Shown: piece after piece, positions 22,717 to 34,783 of the stretch
How positions within the stretch are numbered: the stretch's first letter is position 1
Layout of the letters: each line of letters opens with the position of its first letter
DNA from: Dendrocalamus latiflorus
Lineage: Eukaryota; Streptophyta; Magnoliopsida; Poales; Poaceae
DNA: 64,000 nucleotides
NCBI GenBank assembly: GCA_017311315.1
Contig: CM029654.1
Location: forward strand, 27,074,778-27,138,777
Reading direction: 5' to 3'
Made by a program: the position numbers and the translations under genes
The notes under the pieces: model-generated
Told to the model about the DNA's origin: nothing
Databases searched by the model: none
The model's input: the letters and a program-made list of their open reading frames with translations, nothing else

Positions 22717-23846
22717 ATCAGATAGGATGTGGTATAATCACTTAAGCGACTTTATATGCAAAAAAGGCTACACGAACATGAGGATTGTCCTTGTGTATTT
22801 ATATGATGATCCTAGAATAGATTTTGTATAATCTCAGTGTATATAGACGTTCTAAATATTATTGAAACCCTAGAAGATATAAATGAATCAAGCTTTTACT
22901 TAGAGTCAGAGTTCGAAATGAAAGACTTGGGCAAAACCAAATATTGCTTCGGTTTGTAGCTTGGGCATACCCCTAAAGGGATATTAGTGCATCAGTCCGC
23001 ATACACTCAAAAGGTATTAGAAATGTTTGGTTTTGAAAAGGCATACCCATCAAAAGTATCGATGATCAAGAGATCTTTATAGTAAGACAAGAATCTGTAC
23101 CGACCTAGAGAAGAGGAGGAGGAAGTCTTGGGACCGTAATTCCTGTACTTAAGTGCAATAGGAGCACTTATGTATTTAGAAAACTACAGTAGACCGGATA
23201 TTGCATTTGCCGTAAACCTATTAGCAAGGTATAGTGCAGAACCTACCAAAAGGCATTGGCAGGGTATAAAGGACATCTTCCGATACCTCCAAGGAAGCAA
23301 AGACATTGGACTATTCTACAAAAAGAACCAAGACTTAAATATAACTGGCTATGCAGATACTGGGTACCTGTTGGACCCGCATACAGCTAGGTCACAAATA
23401 TGCTATGTATTTCTGTGTGGTGGAACTGCAATTTCATGAAAATCGTCTAAGCAAAGTCTTGTATTAACTTCGACAAATCACTCAAAAATTATAGCACTGT
23501 ACGAAACCACATGAGAATGTACTTGGTTTCGACGAATGATTCACCAGATCCAGCAATCATGTGGGTTGAATATCGTGCAAGCTCCACAATTATCTATGAA
23601 AATAATACAGATTGTATTGCACAAGTGCAGATGGGTTACGTGAAGAGTCATCTTACAAAGTGTATCAACCCTAAGTTCTTTTATACTTATGAATTACAAA
23701 ATATGGATGGAATTAAGATATTGCATCTTAAGTCGTGTGAAAATCTTGCAGATTTATTCACTAAGTCATTTTCAGTATCTAACTTTGAAATATGTATACA
23801 TGGAATTAAAATGATGAGACTTAGAGAAGTGCAGAATTCAGGGTGA
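22717..23846 (+). pseudogene. Ty1/Copia reverse transcriptase-RNase H relic
   Basis: Order of motifs: RMWYNHLSDFICKKGY (RT thumb region), EFEMKDLGKTKYC, VHQSAYTQKVLE, LSAIGALMYL and RPDIAFAVNLLARYSAEPTK. Then come the RNase H blocks: GYADTGYLLDPHTARSQI, GGTAIS, IYENNTDCIAQVQ and NLADLFTKSF. Stops and frameshifts interrupt it (about 22831, 23080, 23438 and 23500). The 5' half of the element (gag, integrase, RT palm with the catalytic Asp pair) is missing. The relic continues naturally into its own polypurine tract and 3' LTR at 24110. Confidence 0.85.
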
Positions 23847-24109
23847 GATTTTTCTTGAGCTCACTGTTAAAACTTGATCACTAAGATCAAGTACCTAAAG
23901 AATAAATCTTGTAGATTAAATGAAATTGGGTGGATTGTACTTTTTTCCTTGAAAAGTTTTCTAAAAGTTTCTTGGCTAAGGTTTTTAATGAGGCAATTCG
24001 TGCAACACAACATAACATATATCATATACTCTTTCTCCAAATTTTTTCCACTGGATTTTTATGGTGTTTTAATGAAACATGAACATATTAGGTGAGTGCC
24101 CAAGGGGAG

Positions 24110-24349
24110 TGTTGGAAAACTTAGGTCTGGGTCTGCAAGCTTGGCCCATGGTGGACACATCACTATTTAGTTTGTAAATAGGGGTCCCAATGATGTAATA
24201 CGTACCTTTGGAAGAGAAATTAATAAAGCTAAGAGTTCCCCATCTCTTGTATTCAATCTATTATTTTCTTTGCATTATTCTGTAATTGATTCATCTTCTG
24301 ACTAAGAAAAATCACTCGTACTAGACTCACCAGTGACCGTTTCTCAACA
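24110..24349 (+). mobile_element. 3' LTR of the Copia relic, 240 bp
   Basis: It begins TGTTGGAAAAC after a polypurine tract (CAAGGGGAG, 24101-24109) and ends TTTCTCAACA, giving the TGTTG/CAACA inverted ends of a Copia LTR. It includes AATAAA-type signals (ATTAATAAAGC near 24220). The matching 5' LTR is absent. Confidence 0.8.
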
Positions 24350-25523
24350 AATATAAAATGTGATTCCGGCTTCAAAAACCTCAGTGTAACTTTGATGGAT
24401 CACGGCAAGACCGCAAGAGCCCAACTGCCCGAGTGCCAAAGCAGCGTAGAAGAGGCTTCAGCTCGATGGTTATCCTGGCATACGACGGATTTGGACGAAA
24501 CGGAACGCACGAGTTTTCACTTCTTCCCCAACCAATCACATTTACTACTCGAGAGCATGTATATATATTTACTTGCTAAGCTAATACTAGATATCAGAGA
24601 ATCTAGTTAGCATCAAAGCTAAGCTTAGCTGCTGGTATTAATACATTTACTACTCATACATACAAATAAATTAGAAAATATTTTATAGCACTTGGCATCT
24701 ATAGATGATGTTAAGGGTTACAGAAAAATAGCTAACAATATTAGTTTGAAGAGAGTGATAGATAATTTTAGATGCTAAACAGTGTATGTGATCGTAGATA
24801 CAGATTGTTTTCTTTCGTAAGGTTAGTTTCAGCTTTTGTCCCGCACCCATTTAACTATGTAAGTCGAGGGGCGTTATGGGTGAAGTTTTTGCTCTGGTTT
24901 GGGACATTTGTTCATCGTAAGGCTTTAGCCAAACGTAGTTTGTGTAGCTACTTGTTTTAACTCGGTTTCTCTTCACGAGTTCAATTTTTTTCCTTTTGCA
25001 TTATAAAAGTAGATGTGCACACTAATTCGCCTTCTTCATTCGTGGTCCTTATATTAAGGATCCAACGGCTTGATGAAATAAAATACAAGAATGAAATTTG
25101 CTACATTACCAAAATTTATATAATTTTTTTCTTTTCTTTATCCACAGGCGCCAGAGGTGAGCGAAAATAGGAGTCAGGGCAGGGGAGGCCGCCGCCGACA
25201 AGCCGGAGGGGCGGCGAAGGTACAAATCCGTCAGCCATTGAAGCATCCTGGTACATAGCCAACGACGCCAAGGTCTTCTCGCAAAAAAGAAAACCAGTCA
25301 CTGCAGTTGACCTGAGGTCGTCGCTTGCACTCAGTCTTCCACCACCGCGTCAAAAGAAACTCGTCTGATTGCTGTGTAGAATAATTTTAATTATTTAACT
25401 TCTTTTTAATTTATTTTTATTAATAACCTCTTGTGCAGCTTATTTTCAAATCTGACTTTTTTTTACTAAGTCACTACAAACAACGCTATCAACGTAAGGT
25501 GGTGTTTATTTAGACTTTTAAAA
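24350..25523. other. Non-coding stretch upstream of the NLR, no gene supported
   Basis: Mostly AT-rich. Frames of 60-72 codons (24392-24610, 24772-24960, 25116-25301 minus) show no domain and no splice structure. The small GC patch at 25140-25340 could be an exon scrap but nothing identifies it. Confidence 0.35.
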
Positions 25524-25805
25524 CCCTGTTCGGTTGGGCTGAAAAGTTGTGGCTTATGTCTAAAATTGCACTGTAGCGACTGAAATTTCACTATAGCTGG
25601 AGGTGGCTTATTTAGCGTAATTAAATTAAAAAAAATTTAAAAATAGAAAAAATATGCTAGCTCATCACGGAAAATGCAAATGAATACGGGAAAAAAAAGA
25701 ACCGGCAAAAAAGCTAAAAAAGCTAAAAATTCAGAAAAACACGAAATTTAGGAATAGTGAAAAATAAGCCAGAAGTAAGAAGCTGAAATTCAAACGAGCG
25801 GAGCC
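25524..25805. mobile_element. MITE-like element (imperfect terminal inverted repeats)
   Basis: The left end CCCTGTTCGGTTGGGCTGAA is imperfectly inverted at the right end (reverse complement GGCTCCGCTCGTTTGAATTT). Both are followed inward by GTGGCTTA / CTGGCTTA. The A-rich interior has no coding capacity. A TGTTCG(G/T)TT end is common in grass hAT-type MITEs. The target duplication was not resolved. Confidence 0.5.
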
Positions 25806-26099
25806 TAAATATGAGCTTTTGGCTTTTTTCGCACGGTAATTATTTTTTCATGATAGCTGCCAATAGCTTTTTCAGTATAATTAAATTTAAAAAATTATAT
25901 CATGACAGATAATAAAAAGAAAAAAAGACAAAAAAAGCAAAAAAAAAAAGTATGTTTGCCACGCTACAGTACAATACTGCCACGTGCGTTAGATTTAGAA
26001 ATAAAGTTAAGAATATATTATTAATAAAATATTTTTAGAAAATGATTATTTAATAAATAATTCGGCTGTGTGCCATCGCTCTCGTCCTCCTTATTTAGC

Positions 26100-26623
26100 T
26101 CCCCCAAGCCGAGGGAGTACTACATAGTGTGCCCTTGATCTGTCCATCTTGAAGTTGAATGGGGGGAGATCTGCGGTATGTTCTGAGCTTAATCTTGAGC
26201 GGATTGATGTTTCCATCCATTTCTTGCTGCAATTAGTTTCAAATTCCAAGTTCCATATCCAAGATGCGCTTCTTTTCGGTTTGAAGTTGACTGCTAGGAG
26301 CGACTAACAATTCTCTCCATCTGACATCTTTTTTACTGTGTGGAGTGGCTAATTATTGGTCCATAATTTCCAGGGTGTAGGTCTACGAGTGTGCTTTCCC
26401 CAAAATGTTAATCATTCTGGCATATGCAGTAGTGTGATTTGGAACCTTTATGGATTCAGTGATATCAATGAGGTTTCTTTATGGATTCATCGTAAGACGT
26501 TTGTTCGTTGGTTGTTATTCTTCTTCCATCTTTAATGCAAAGACACACAAGCCTTTTGTGTGTTCTCGAAAAAAAAAGAGGTTTCTTTGACTCTTGTCAT
26601 TTTGCAGTTGACGTTCGCGCACA
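26100..26623 (+). promoter_or_regulatory. Leader and leader intron of the NLR gene
   Basis: A donor CTGCG|GTATGT at 26176 and an acceptor TTTTGCAG at 26607 frame a possible 432-bp leader intron whose downstream exon reaches the ATG at 26624 within 17 bp. Leader introns are frequent in grass NLR genes. The transcription start is not visible. Confidence 0.4.
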
Positions 26624-28532
26624 ATGGCTGAGGTCCATCTATCAAGCTTTGCAATCTCAGTTCTTGGAAAGGCAGCCATTTGTGCTACCAGTGAGATTAA
26701 ATCAGTCTGGAATTCCAAGAAAGAATTAGGGAAGTTGGAACGATCTCTGAATTCCATCTGCGCTGTTCTTAAAGATGCCGAGCGCAAGCAGTCTACTTCC
26801 TGTGCCCTTCAGGTGTGGCTGGAAAATTTAAAGGATGTGGTCTACGACATTGATGATGTTCTAGATGATGTGGCTACCAAAGCTTTGGAGCAAAAGGTCT
26901 GTAATGATTTCTTTGCTGGGACCAGTCGGCTGCTTGTTTATCCATTCAAACTGAATCATAAGATAAAAGAAGTTCGTCAAAAGCTTGATGAAATAGCAGC
27001 TAACAGAAGGGAATTTGCATTAACTGAGGAGATCATAGACACTCCAATTTCCAGGAGCAGTACCAGGGAAACACATTCCTTCATCAATGAACCGGACATC
27101 GTTGGAAGAGAGGAAGCGAAAAACGAGATTATGGAAATCATACTGAGAGCTGCAGATGCATATGACTTTTCTGTGCTTCCTATTGTTGGTTTAGGAGGCA
27201 TTGGGAAAACTGATATGCAAAGATACGAGGATCAACACAAAGTTTGAGAAGAAGTTATGGGCATGTGTATCTGACATGTTCGATCTAAAAAGGATATTGG
27301 ATGACATAATCCAGTCAGATACAGGTGAAAGCAACAAACAACTGAGTCTGCAAACACTACAAAACAAACTTCGTGGGCTTTTACAGGAAAAGCGATACTT
27401 CCTAGTACTAGATGACATATGGAGTGATAATGTTAATGATTGGGAACAGCTAAGAAACCTGCTATGCAGTGGTGGAAGAGGAAGTGTGGTTATAGTCACC
27501 ACGCGAAGTTCGAATGTTGCATCGGTGGTGAAGACCTTGCAGCCATATGATGTGGCAAAACTTCCTTTCGATGAATGCATGCAAGTATTTATTCGGTATG
27601 CATTCAGAGGTGAGGGCGAAAAGGACCCAGAGTTGTTAGAAATCGGCAAATCTATTGTGGAGAAATGTCGCGGTGTTCCCTTGGCAGCTAAGACGTTGGG
27701 ATCTGTATTATTTGGTAAACAAGATGTTAAAGAATGGCTACGTATTAAGTATGACAATCTGTGGAATATTGAGCAAAATGAAGATGATATATTGCCAGCA
27801 TTAAAATTAAGTTATGATGCCCTTCCACCTCATTTGAGAGCATGTTTCTCTAGCATATCCATTTTCCCAAAAGATTGCATGATTTTGAGAGAGCTTTTAA
27901 TTATGTTTTGGATGGCACTGGGGTTGTTGCATAAAACTAGTGAAGGTGATGAAGTAGAAACTATCGGAGGGCAATACTTCAATGAACTTGATCGAAGATC
28001 TCTTTTCCAAGACCATTATGTTATTTATACTGGCACCATTCAGAGTTGTAAAATGCACGATCTTGTCCACAATCTGCCATATTTGTATCCCAAAAGGAGC
28101 ATGCTGTTGTAAGTAGTGAAAAGGCAGCAGTGTCTGCAAGGGCTAGACACCTTGTGTGGGATCGTGAGGACTTCTCAACAGAGCTTAAATTTCCAAATCA
28201 GCTGCGAAAGGCTAGCAAGGCAAGGATATTTGCAAGCATCGACAACCAGGGGACTGTGAGTAAAGCCTTTCTTAAAAACCTCCTATCAACCTTTACACTC
28301 CTACGAGTTTTGATATTTTCTGATGTTGAATTCGAAGAACTACCAAGTTCAATTGAAAATTTGAAGCACCTACGGTACCTGGATCTACAATGGAATGGGA
28401 GAATCAAATTCCGTCCGAGTTCTCTATGTAAGTTGGTGAATCTACAAACACTTCAACTTAGTCGGTGTAACCAATTAGAGAAGCTGCCAACAGATGTCCA
28501 TAGACTTGTAAGCCTTAGATTCTTGTTCCTCA

Positions 28533-29017
28533 TGTTAGAGTGATCCCAGGCATTTGGCCCAACGGCCAAATGCCACCCCTTGACCGCGCCCTGATCGGGG
28601 GCGCCCAGCCCAATTGGCTGGTGGGCCCCTGTCGCCAGCGCCATATAAAAGAGAGGTGGGGGCCGGGGCGGCACGCACGACGAGGTTCACCGTGCCGCCA
28701 CAAACCCCACCGACAAAACCCTAGATCCGATCTAAGAGGGGCGCTCCAGCGACGGGAAGCACCACCGCCAGATCGCCGCCGCCAGGGAGGTCGCCGCCGC
28801 CCGGGACACGCCGCCGCCGAGGAGCCCCGCACCTCTTCCCCGACCGTCGCTGCCCGTGCGCAGACTTCACCGAGCGTCCCCGCGATGGCCAACTCCTCCT
28901 CCTCCGCGTCGGACGGTTAGTCCTCTCTCTCCCTCTCGGTATTGCCTCAAGAACTCGAACCCGTAAATGAAACCCCGCTAGATCTAACCTAGGAGATCCT
29001 AAAAGCTAATCCTAACA
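28533..29017 (+). repeat. 5' LTR of the NLR-resident Copia element
   Basis: 485 bp, GC-rich. TATAAAA at 28644-28650 is the probable promoter TATA box, followed by a C/G-rich leader. The LTR ends in CCTAACA before the primer-binding site at 29019. Confidence 0.95.
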
Positions 29018-29018
29018 A

Positions 29019-29030
29019 TGGTATCAGAGC
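29019..29030 (+). promoter_or_regulatory. Primer-binding site of the Copia element
   Basis: TGGTATCAGAGC, complementary to initiator tRNA-Met, one base after the LTR. Confidence 0.9.
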
Positions 29031-30409
29031 ACCTAGGCGTAGATCTAGATGGGGAAAAGAAAAGGGAAAGAATAGAGGCTCCCCCCTAACCCTAGAAAAC
29101 CGAAAAGAAAAGAACAGAGAAGGGGAACGGGTCAAACCCTAACCCTAGATCTGAAAAGGACTCACCTGGCCGTCGTCGCCGGGCCATCGTCGTCGCTGGC
29201 GTGCGGGAGATCGGCCGAGCCGTGGGCTCGCCGGCGCTCCACGTGCGGCCACCGTCGACGCGCGGGACAGGGCGCCAACACGGAGCCGCTCGACGGCGGC
29301 GCGCTCCCTCTCAGGGGAGCGCGCACGCCGGCGAGAGGGCCCGCGGTGGCGCCGTCTTCTTCTTCTCCGGCGGCGTGGACGTAGTCGCCACCGCCGCCGC
29401 CGCTGAGTTCGCTCGGGCGCGAGAGGAGAGGGAGAGGAGAGAATGGTTAGGGTTAGGGTTTTCCGCCGCGCGAGCGCGGTTTTGATCGGGCGACTTTCGC
29501 TCGCAGCCGTAGGATGGTGACGGACAGTTCAGATGGCGCCGAGCGCGTCGGGCTGCCTTTCAGCCCAGGCGGGCGAGCGTTCTCCCGGCCCGGGCCCAGG
29601 TAGAGGCCTGCGACGCGGGGGAGTGAGCGGCAGCGCGCGCGGAACGGGAGCCGCCGGATCGCGCGTGGACGGCTCAGATTGTGCCGACGCGGTGCGGTTC
29701 GCAGAAGGCCGCGGCCGCGCGGGATTGAAGCCGTTGGATTCGCATCCAACGGCTGAGACCGCTGCGGCGTGGGGGAGCGAGCGGCAGAGCGTGCGGCCGC
29801 GGGCGCGCGCGCGTGAGGCCGGCTGGGCCGCGTGAGCAGGCCGTGAGCGGGCAGGTCGCCGTGGGCCGTGGACCGGGCCGAACAGGCTGAAATGCTCGGA
29901 TGAACAGTAAACCCCGGAAAAGAGTGTTTAATTAATTTTAGAAGTATTTTTTTGATGAATTTGATTGAAATTTGATCCAAATCTCTGTAAATTTTTGCAC
30001 CAACGTGTTAATTTTTTCAGAGATTAAATATGTACAGTATAATGCTTCTGAATAATGAATTATTTTTAGAATAATTACAGTTTCCGCTGCAAAAGTTAAT
30101 GTTGATTAATTTTCATTATTAAATTCGAACCAACGGGAGAATTTAATTTTGGAAAAATAGATATAAATCCCAGATAATTATGATATTGTTATTTCCTGAC
30201 CAACGTTGATAATAACAATATTATAATTTTTTTTAATTGATGATTTTTATGCATTATTTCTATTTCTGCCCAACGGTGATGTAGATTTAATGTATAGATA
30301 AAATTGATTTAATTGTATGTCATATTTTTGACCAACGTTGGAAATAAGGCATATAATTTTGCTGTTACGTTCTCACTTTATTTGAACTAAATTTTCAGGC
30401 GGATACAAC
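29031..30409 (+). other. Long untranslated leader of the Copia element with CCAACG repeats
   Basis: About 1.4 kb without gag coding. The first 850 bp is GC-rich and the rest AT-rich. In the AT-rich half the motif ACCAACG or CCCAACG recurs (near 30001, 30130, 30198, 30268 and 30331), often extended to GACCAACGTTG. This could be a transcriptional enhancer or packaging region. Frames in the GC-rich part are compositional. Confidence 0.6.
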
Positions 30410-31374
30410 TTGATGGGTTGTATCAGAGAGATCCCCACTCTCAAAGGAGATAATTATGGAGAGTGGAAGAAAAAGATAGACTTAGCGTTTATCTTGACTG
30501 AGGTGGACTGGGTCCTCACTACAGCACGTCCCATTGAGCCTATGGCACCAGTGAGGGATCAAAATGAGGATGATACTGCTTGGCAGAAAAGACAGAGGGA
30601 TCATGCTCCCTTGCAGATGTCTTATGACCTTGATCATAAGAAATGGACCACAGCCAACAAGAAATGTATGGCTGTGATAAAGAACACAATTGAGCCTGCA
30701 ATTGTGGGCTCAATTGTAGAGTGTGACACTGTCACAGAATACCTTGATAAGATAAAGAGTCAGTTCACTGCTCTTCAAAGACTTATGCTACACAGCTGAT
30801 TAAGCAGCTTGTGACAGAAAGGTACTCTGGCAGTGGCAGTGGCATAAGAGAGCACATACTAAGGATGAGCAACTTGGCATCTAAGCTTAAACCAATGGAT
30901 TTGGCTCTCAAGGATGAGTTCCTTATTCATTTGGTTTTTGCTTACTTGCCCAAAGAGTTTGACACATTTGTTGTCAACTACAATATGCAGCCCGAGAAAT
31001 GGGACTTGGAAAAGTGCATAACTATGTGTGTGCAAGAGGAGGAAAGAATTAAGTCCTCACATGGTGGATCTATCAACTATGTGAAGGATAACAAGAAAAA
31101 GAACTTCAACAGTACCTCCTTCTCAAAGAACAAGGGAAAAGCCTCTGTCCATCAGCCTCAACAGAATAAATTTGCTGTAGACAAAGATCAGTGTCTTCAC
31201 TGCAAGAAGACGGGACACTACAAGAAGAACTGTCCCGATTACTTAAAGATGATAATGGCAAAGAAAGGTGAGAACATTATTACCTTTATAAATGAATGTC
31301 TGTATGTGCAATATTCGAAATCCACTTGGTGGATTGACTCAGCAGCAACTGTTCATGTTGCTAATTCCTTATAG
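30410..31374 (+). pseudogene. Copia gag and protease start (frameshifted)
   Basis: Gag begins MMGCIREIPTLKGDNYGEWK at 30410. The frame is lost by a one-base deletion near 30781 and resumes in the frame of 30811-31374. The zinc knuckle CLHCKKTGHYKKNC (CX2CX4HX4C) is near 31190. The protease start WWIDSAATVHV (Asp-Ser-Ala) follows, and then a TAG at 31372-31374 interrupts. Confidence 0.9.
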
Positions 31375-34300
31375 GGATTCCGTTCGACGAGGACTACGCA
31401 AAGAAACGAAAGATGCATTAAAGTTGCAAATGGAGTCCAAGCTGAAGTTGAAGCCGTTGGCGATCTTTCATTAGAGTTAGCTAATGGCTCCAATCTTTTA
31501 CTTAGAGATGTCCTTTTTGTTCCCTCTTTACAGAGGAATTTGATTAGTGTTTCAAATTTGGACAAAGATGATTATGATTGTAATTTTGGAAATGGCAAGT
31601 GTGAAATAATGTTTAATAAAGAATGTGTTGGTCTTGCCATCTTACAGAATGAGCTTTATTTGTTATCATTATGTGATGATGTGAATGTCGTATGCGATAA
31701 TGGGAACGTCGCGTGCGAGAAAGTGATTGAATCCTCGTCTACGAATGTAAACAGAAAACGAAAAAGAACTCATAATGAATCGTCGAAATTATGGCACTGT
31801 CGTTTAGGCCATATTTCGAGGGGGAGAATAGAAAGACTAGTTAAGAATGAAATTCTTCCTCTATTAGAGTTCTCAGACATAGAACAATGCAGAGAATGCA
31901 TTAAAAGAAAATATGTAAAGAAAATTAAGAAAGACGCCAAAAGAAGCACAGGAGTTCTACAAATTGTTCACACAGACATTTGTGGTCCTTTTCCTGTGAA
32001 AAGTGTGGATGGTTATGACTCGTTCATAACATTCACAGATGATTACTCCCGTTTTGGATATATTTATCCAATCAAAGAAAGAAATGAAGCCTTGGATAAA
32101 TTCAAGATATTTAAGGCTGAAGTTGAAAACCAACACGATTTAAAGATTAAGATAGTCCGATCTGATCGTGGGGGGGGGAGTACTACGGTCGACATACCCC
32201 ATATGGACAAGTTCCTGGACCTTTTGCAAGGTTTTTACAGGAAAATGGAATAGTGGCCCAGTATTCTACACCGGGCGAATCTCAGCAAAATGGAGTAGCT
32301 GAAAGACGCAACCGTACCCTGATGGATATGGTGCGAAGCATGATGAGGTACTCCACACTGCCATTGAGTTTATGGATGGAGGCGTTGAAAACCGCCATTC
32401 ATATTCTCAACAGAGTGCCTAGTAAGTCGGTGCCCAAAACACCGTACGAGATGTGGACAGGAAGAGTTCCCTCACTAAACCACTTACGTGTGTGGGGGAG
32501 TCCTGCTGAGGCTAAAGTATTTAACCCAAACCTTGGGAAGCTTGATCCCAAAACAGTAAGTTGCCATTTCATTGGCTACCCTGAAAAGTCAAAAGGGTTT
32601 CGTTTCTACTGTCCAGATAGATATACAAAGTTTGTAGAAACGAGACACCCTGTCTTCTTAGAGGATGAAATGATGAGAGGAAGTATGGTAGCTCGTGAGA
32701 TTGATCTTGAAGAGAAGCGGGTGTATGCGCCCACTCCGATGATTCAAGAGCCATTCTTCACACTACCTGCTTTCGCTGCACCGACGGTGCAAGACACTGT
32801 GGTGCCAGCACCTGTTATTGTTCCTCCTGTGGCAACAATGAGTGATAATGAGGAACCTGTTTTTCAGGATCCTATAGAACCTATTGCCAAAGATGAGGGG
32901 GAGCAACAGCAGCCTCAAACAGAAAATGTACCAAATGAGGAGGCCCCGAGGAGGTCTCAAAGAGTAAGAAGATCAGCTATTTCTGATGATTATCAGATTT
33001 ATCATACAGAGGAATTTCAAATGGAGAATGATCCCACCTCATTTGAAGAAGCCATGAGAAGCGAAAATTCTTCAAAATGGCTTGAAGCCATGGAAGAGGA
33101 AATGAGGTCCATGAAGGTTAATAAAGTCTGGGACTTGGAAATTATTCCTAAAGAAGCCAAAACAGTAGGCTGTAAATGGGTCTACAAGACAAAGCTTGAC
33201 TACCAAGGGAATATAGAAAGATACAAAGCGCGACTTGTGGCAAAAGGCTTTACGCAAAGAGAAGGGATTGATTACAATGAGACTTTTTCTCTAGTCTCAT
33301 GTAAAGATTCCTTCAGAATCATAATGGTATTAGTAGCACATTATGATTTAGAGTTACATCAGATGGATGTAAAGACGGCATTTCTCAATGGGGATTTGGA
33401 GGAAAATGTTTACATGGCACAACCGAAAGGTTTTGTCGTGGAAGGAAATGAAAGAATGGGATGTCGCCTAAAGAAATCAATTTATGGGTTAAAGCAAGCT
33501 TCAAGACAATGGTACTTGAAGTTTGACAGTACAATAAGAAAATTTGGGTTTAAAGAGAATGTAGAGGACAACTGTGTTTATGCAGAGTTTAAGGATGGGA
33601 AGTTTATCTTTCTAATCCTGTATGTGGATGATATCCTACTAGCTAGTAGTGATGTCAGTCTGCTACTGGAGACAAAGAAGTTTTTGTCCTCAAACTTTGA
33701 TATGAAAGATCTTGGTGAAGCTTCGTTCGTTCTAGGGATCGAAATTCACCGGGATAGAAACAAAGGGACATTGGGACTGTCACAAAAGACATACATAGAG
33801 AAAGTCTTAAAGAAATTTGGGATGCATAAATGTAGTCCTTCACCTGCACCTATAGTCAAGGGCGACAGATATGGGGATTTTCAATGCCCCAGGAACCAGT
33901 ATGAGATCGATCAAATGAAAGCGGTTCCATATGCTTCAGCTGTCGGAAGCTTACAGTATGCTCAAGTGTGCACACGCCCTGACTTAGCATTTGTTACCGG
34001 GTTACTTGGCAGATTCCAGAGCAATCCTGGAATAGAATATTGGAAATTGATAAAGAAAGTCTTGCGTTATTTGCAAGGAACAAAAGGCCTCATGATGACA
34101 TACAGAAGATCAGATTTACTCCATATAGTGGGGTATACAGATTCTGATTTTGCGGGAGATGATAGAAAGTCTACATCCGGATATGTATTCACTCTCGCTG
34201 GAGGAGCTATATCGTGGAAAAGCTCAAAGCAAACTGTCACTACATCGTCCACAATGTATGCCGAGTTTGTAGCATGTTATGAGGCTACGGGGCAGGTGAA

Positions 34301-34595
34301 CTGGCTAAAGAAGTTCATACCCGGTTTAAAAGTGGTTGACGACATCAATAGACCACTTAAGTTGTACTGCGATAATGAACCCGCAGTAATGTATGCCCAC
34401 AACAATAAGTCAAGTGGTGCTGCCAAACACATTGACATAAAGTATTATGTTGTGAAAGATAAAGTTCGGGATCAAATTATAAGTCTTGAGCATATAAGTA
34501 CCGCAAAGATATTAGCGGATCCGCTTACTAAAGGCTTACCACCCAACGTGTTCAGAGAACATATAGCCGGCATGGGTTTAAGGGAAAGCCTATGA
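31375..34595 (+). pseudogene. Copia pol: protease end, integrase, reverse transcriptase, RNase H
   Basis: Integrase: the His-Cys zinc motif (LWHCRLGHIS to CRECIKRK) is at 31790-31905, the first catalytic Asp in HTDICGPF (31969-31992) and the second in VRSDRGG (near 32160). A run of nine G then shifts the frame. The third acidic residue lies in NGVAERRNR in the frame of 32253-34595. Reverse transcriptase has WVYKTKLDYQGNIERYKARL, MDVKTAFLNGDLEENVYM, KSIYGLKQASRQWY and the catalytic ILYVDDILLA. RNase H has GYTDSDFAGDD, YCDNEPAVM and ILADPLTKGLP. The 780-codon frame is uninterrupted, showing recent decay only upstream. Confidence 0.92.
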
Positions 34596-34783
34596 TTCCT
34601 GGACTAAAAGATGGCCCAAAAGATTAAAGTAACTATTTCAGAACAGAGAGGTGTATTGTAGCTGTTGAATCTATCGGCGATTGACCGTGACGATGAGACA
34701 TGTTCTATGTACTAATCTGTGATGGAATGTGTAAAGTGAAAAGTAATTAAAGATAAAGTATAGATTGAGATCAAGGGGGAGAA

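Noticed and set aside
28530..29485. Pro/Arg-rich frames in the Copia LTR and leader
   Set aside because: Same frames recur in the second LTR at 34712-35222; LTR sequence, not protein.
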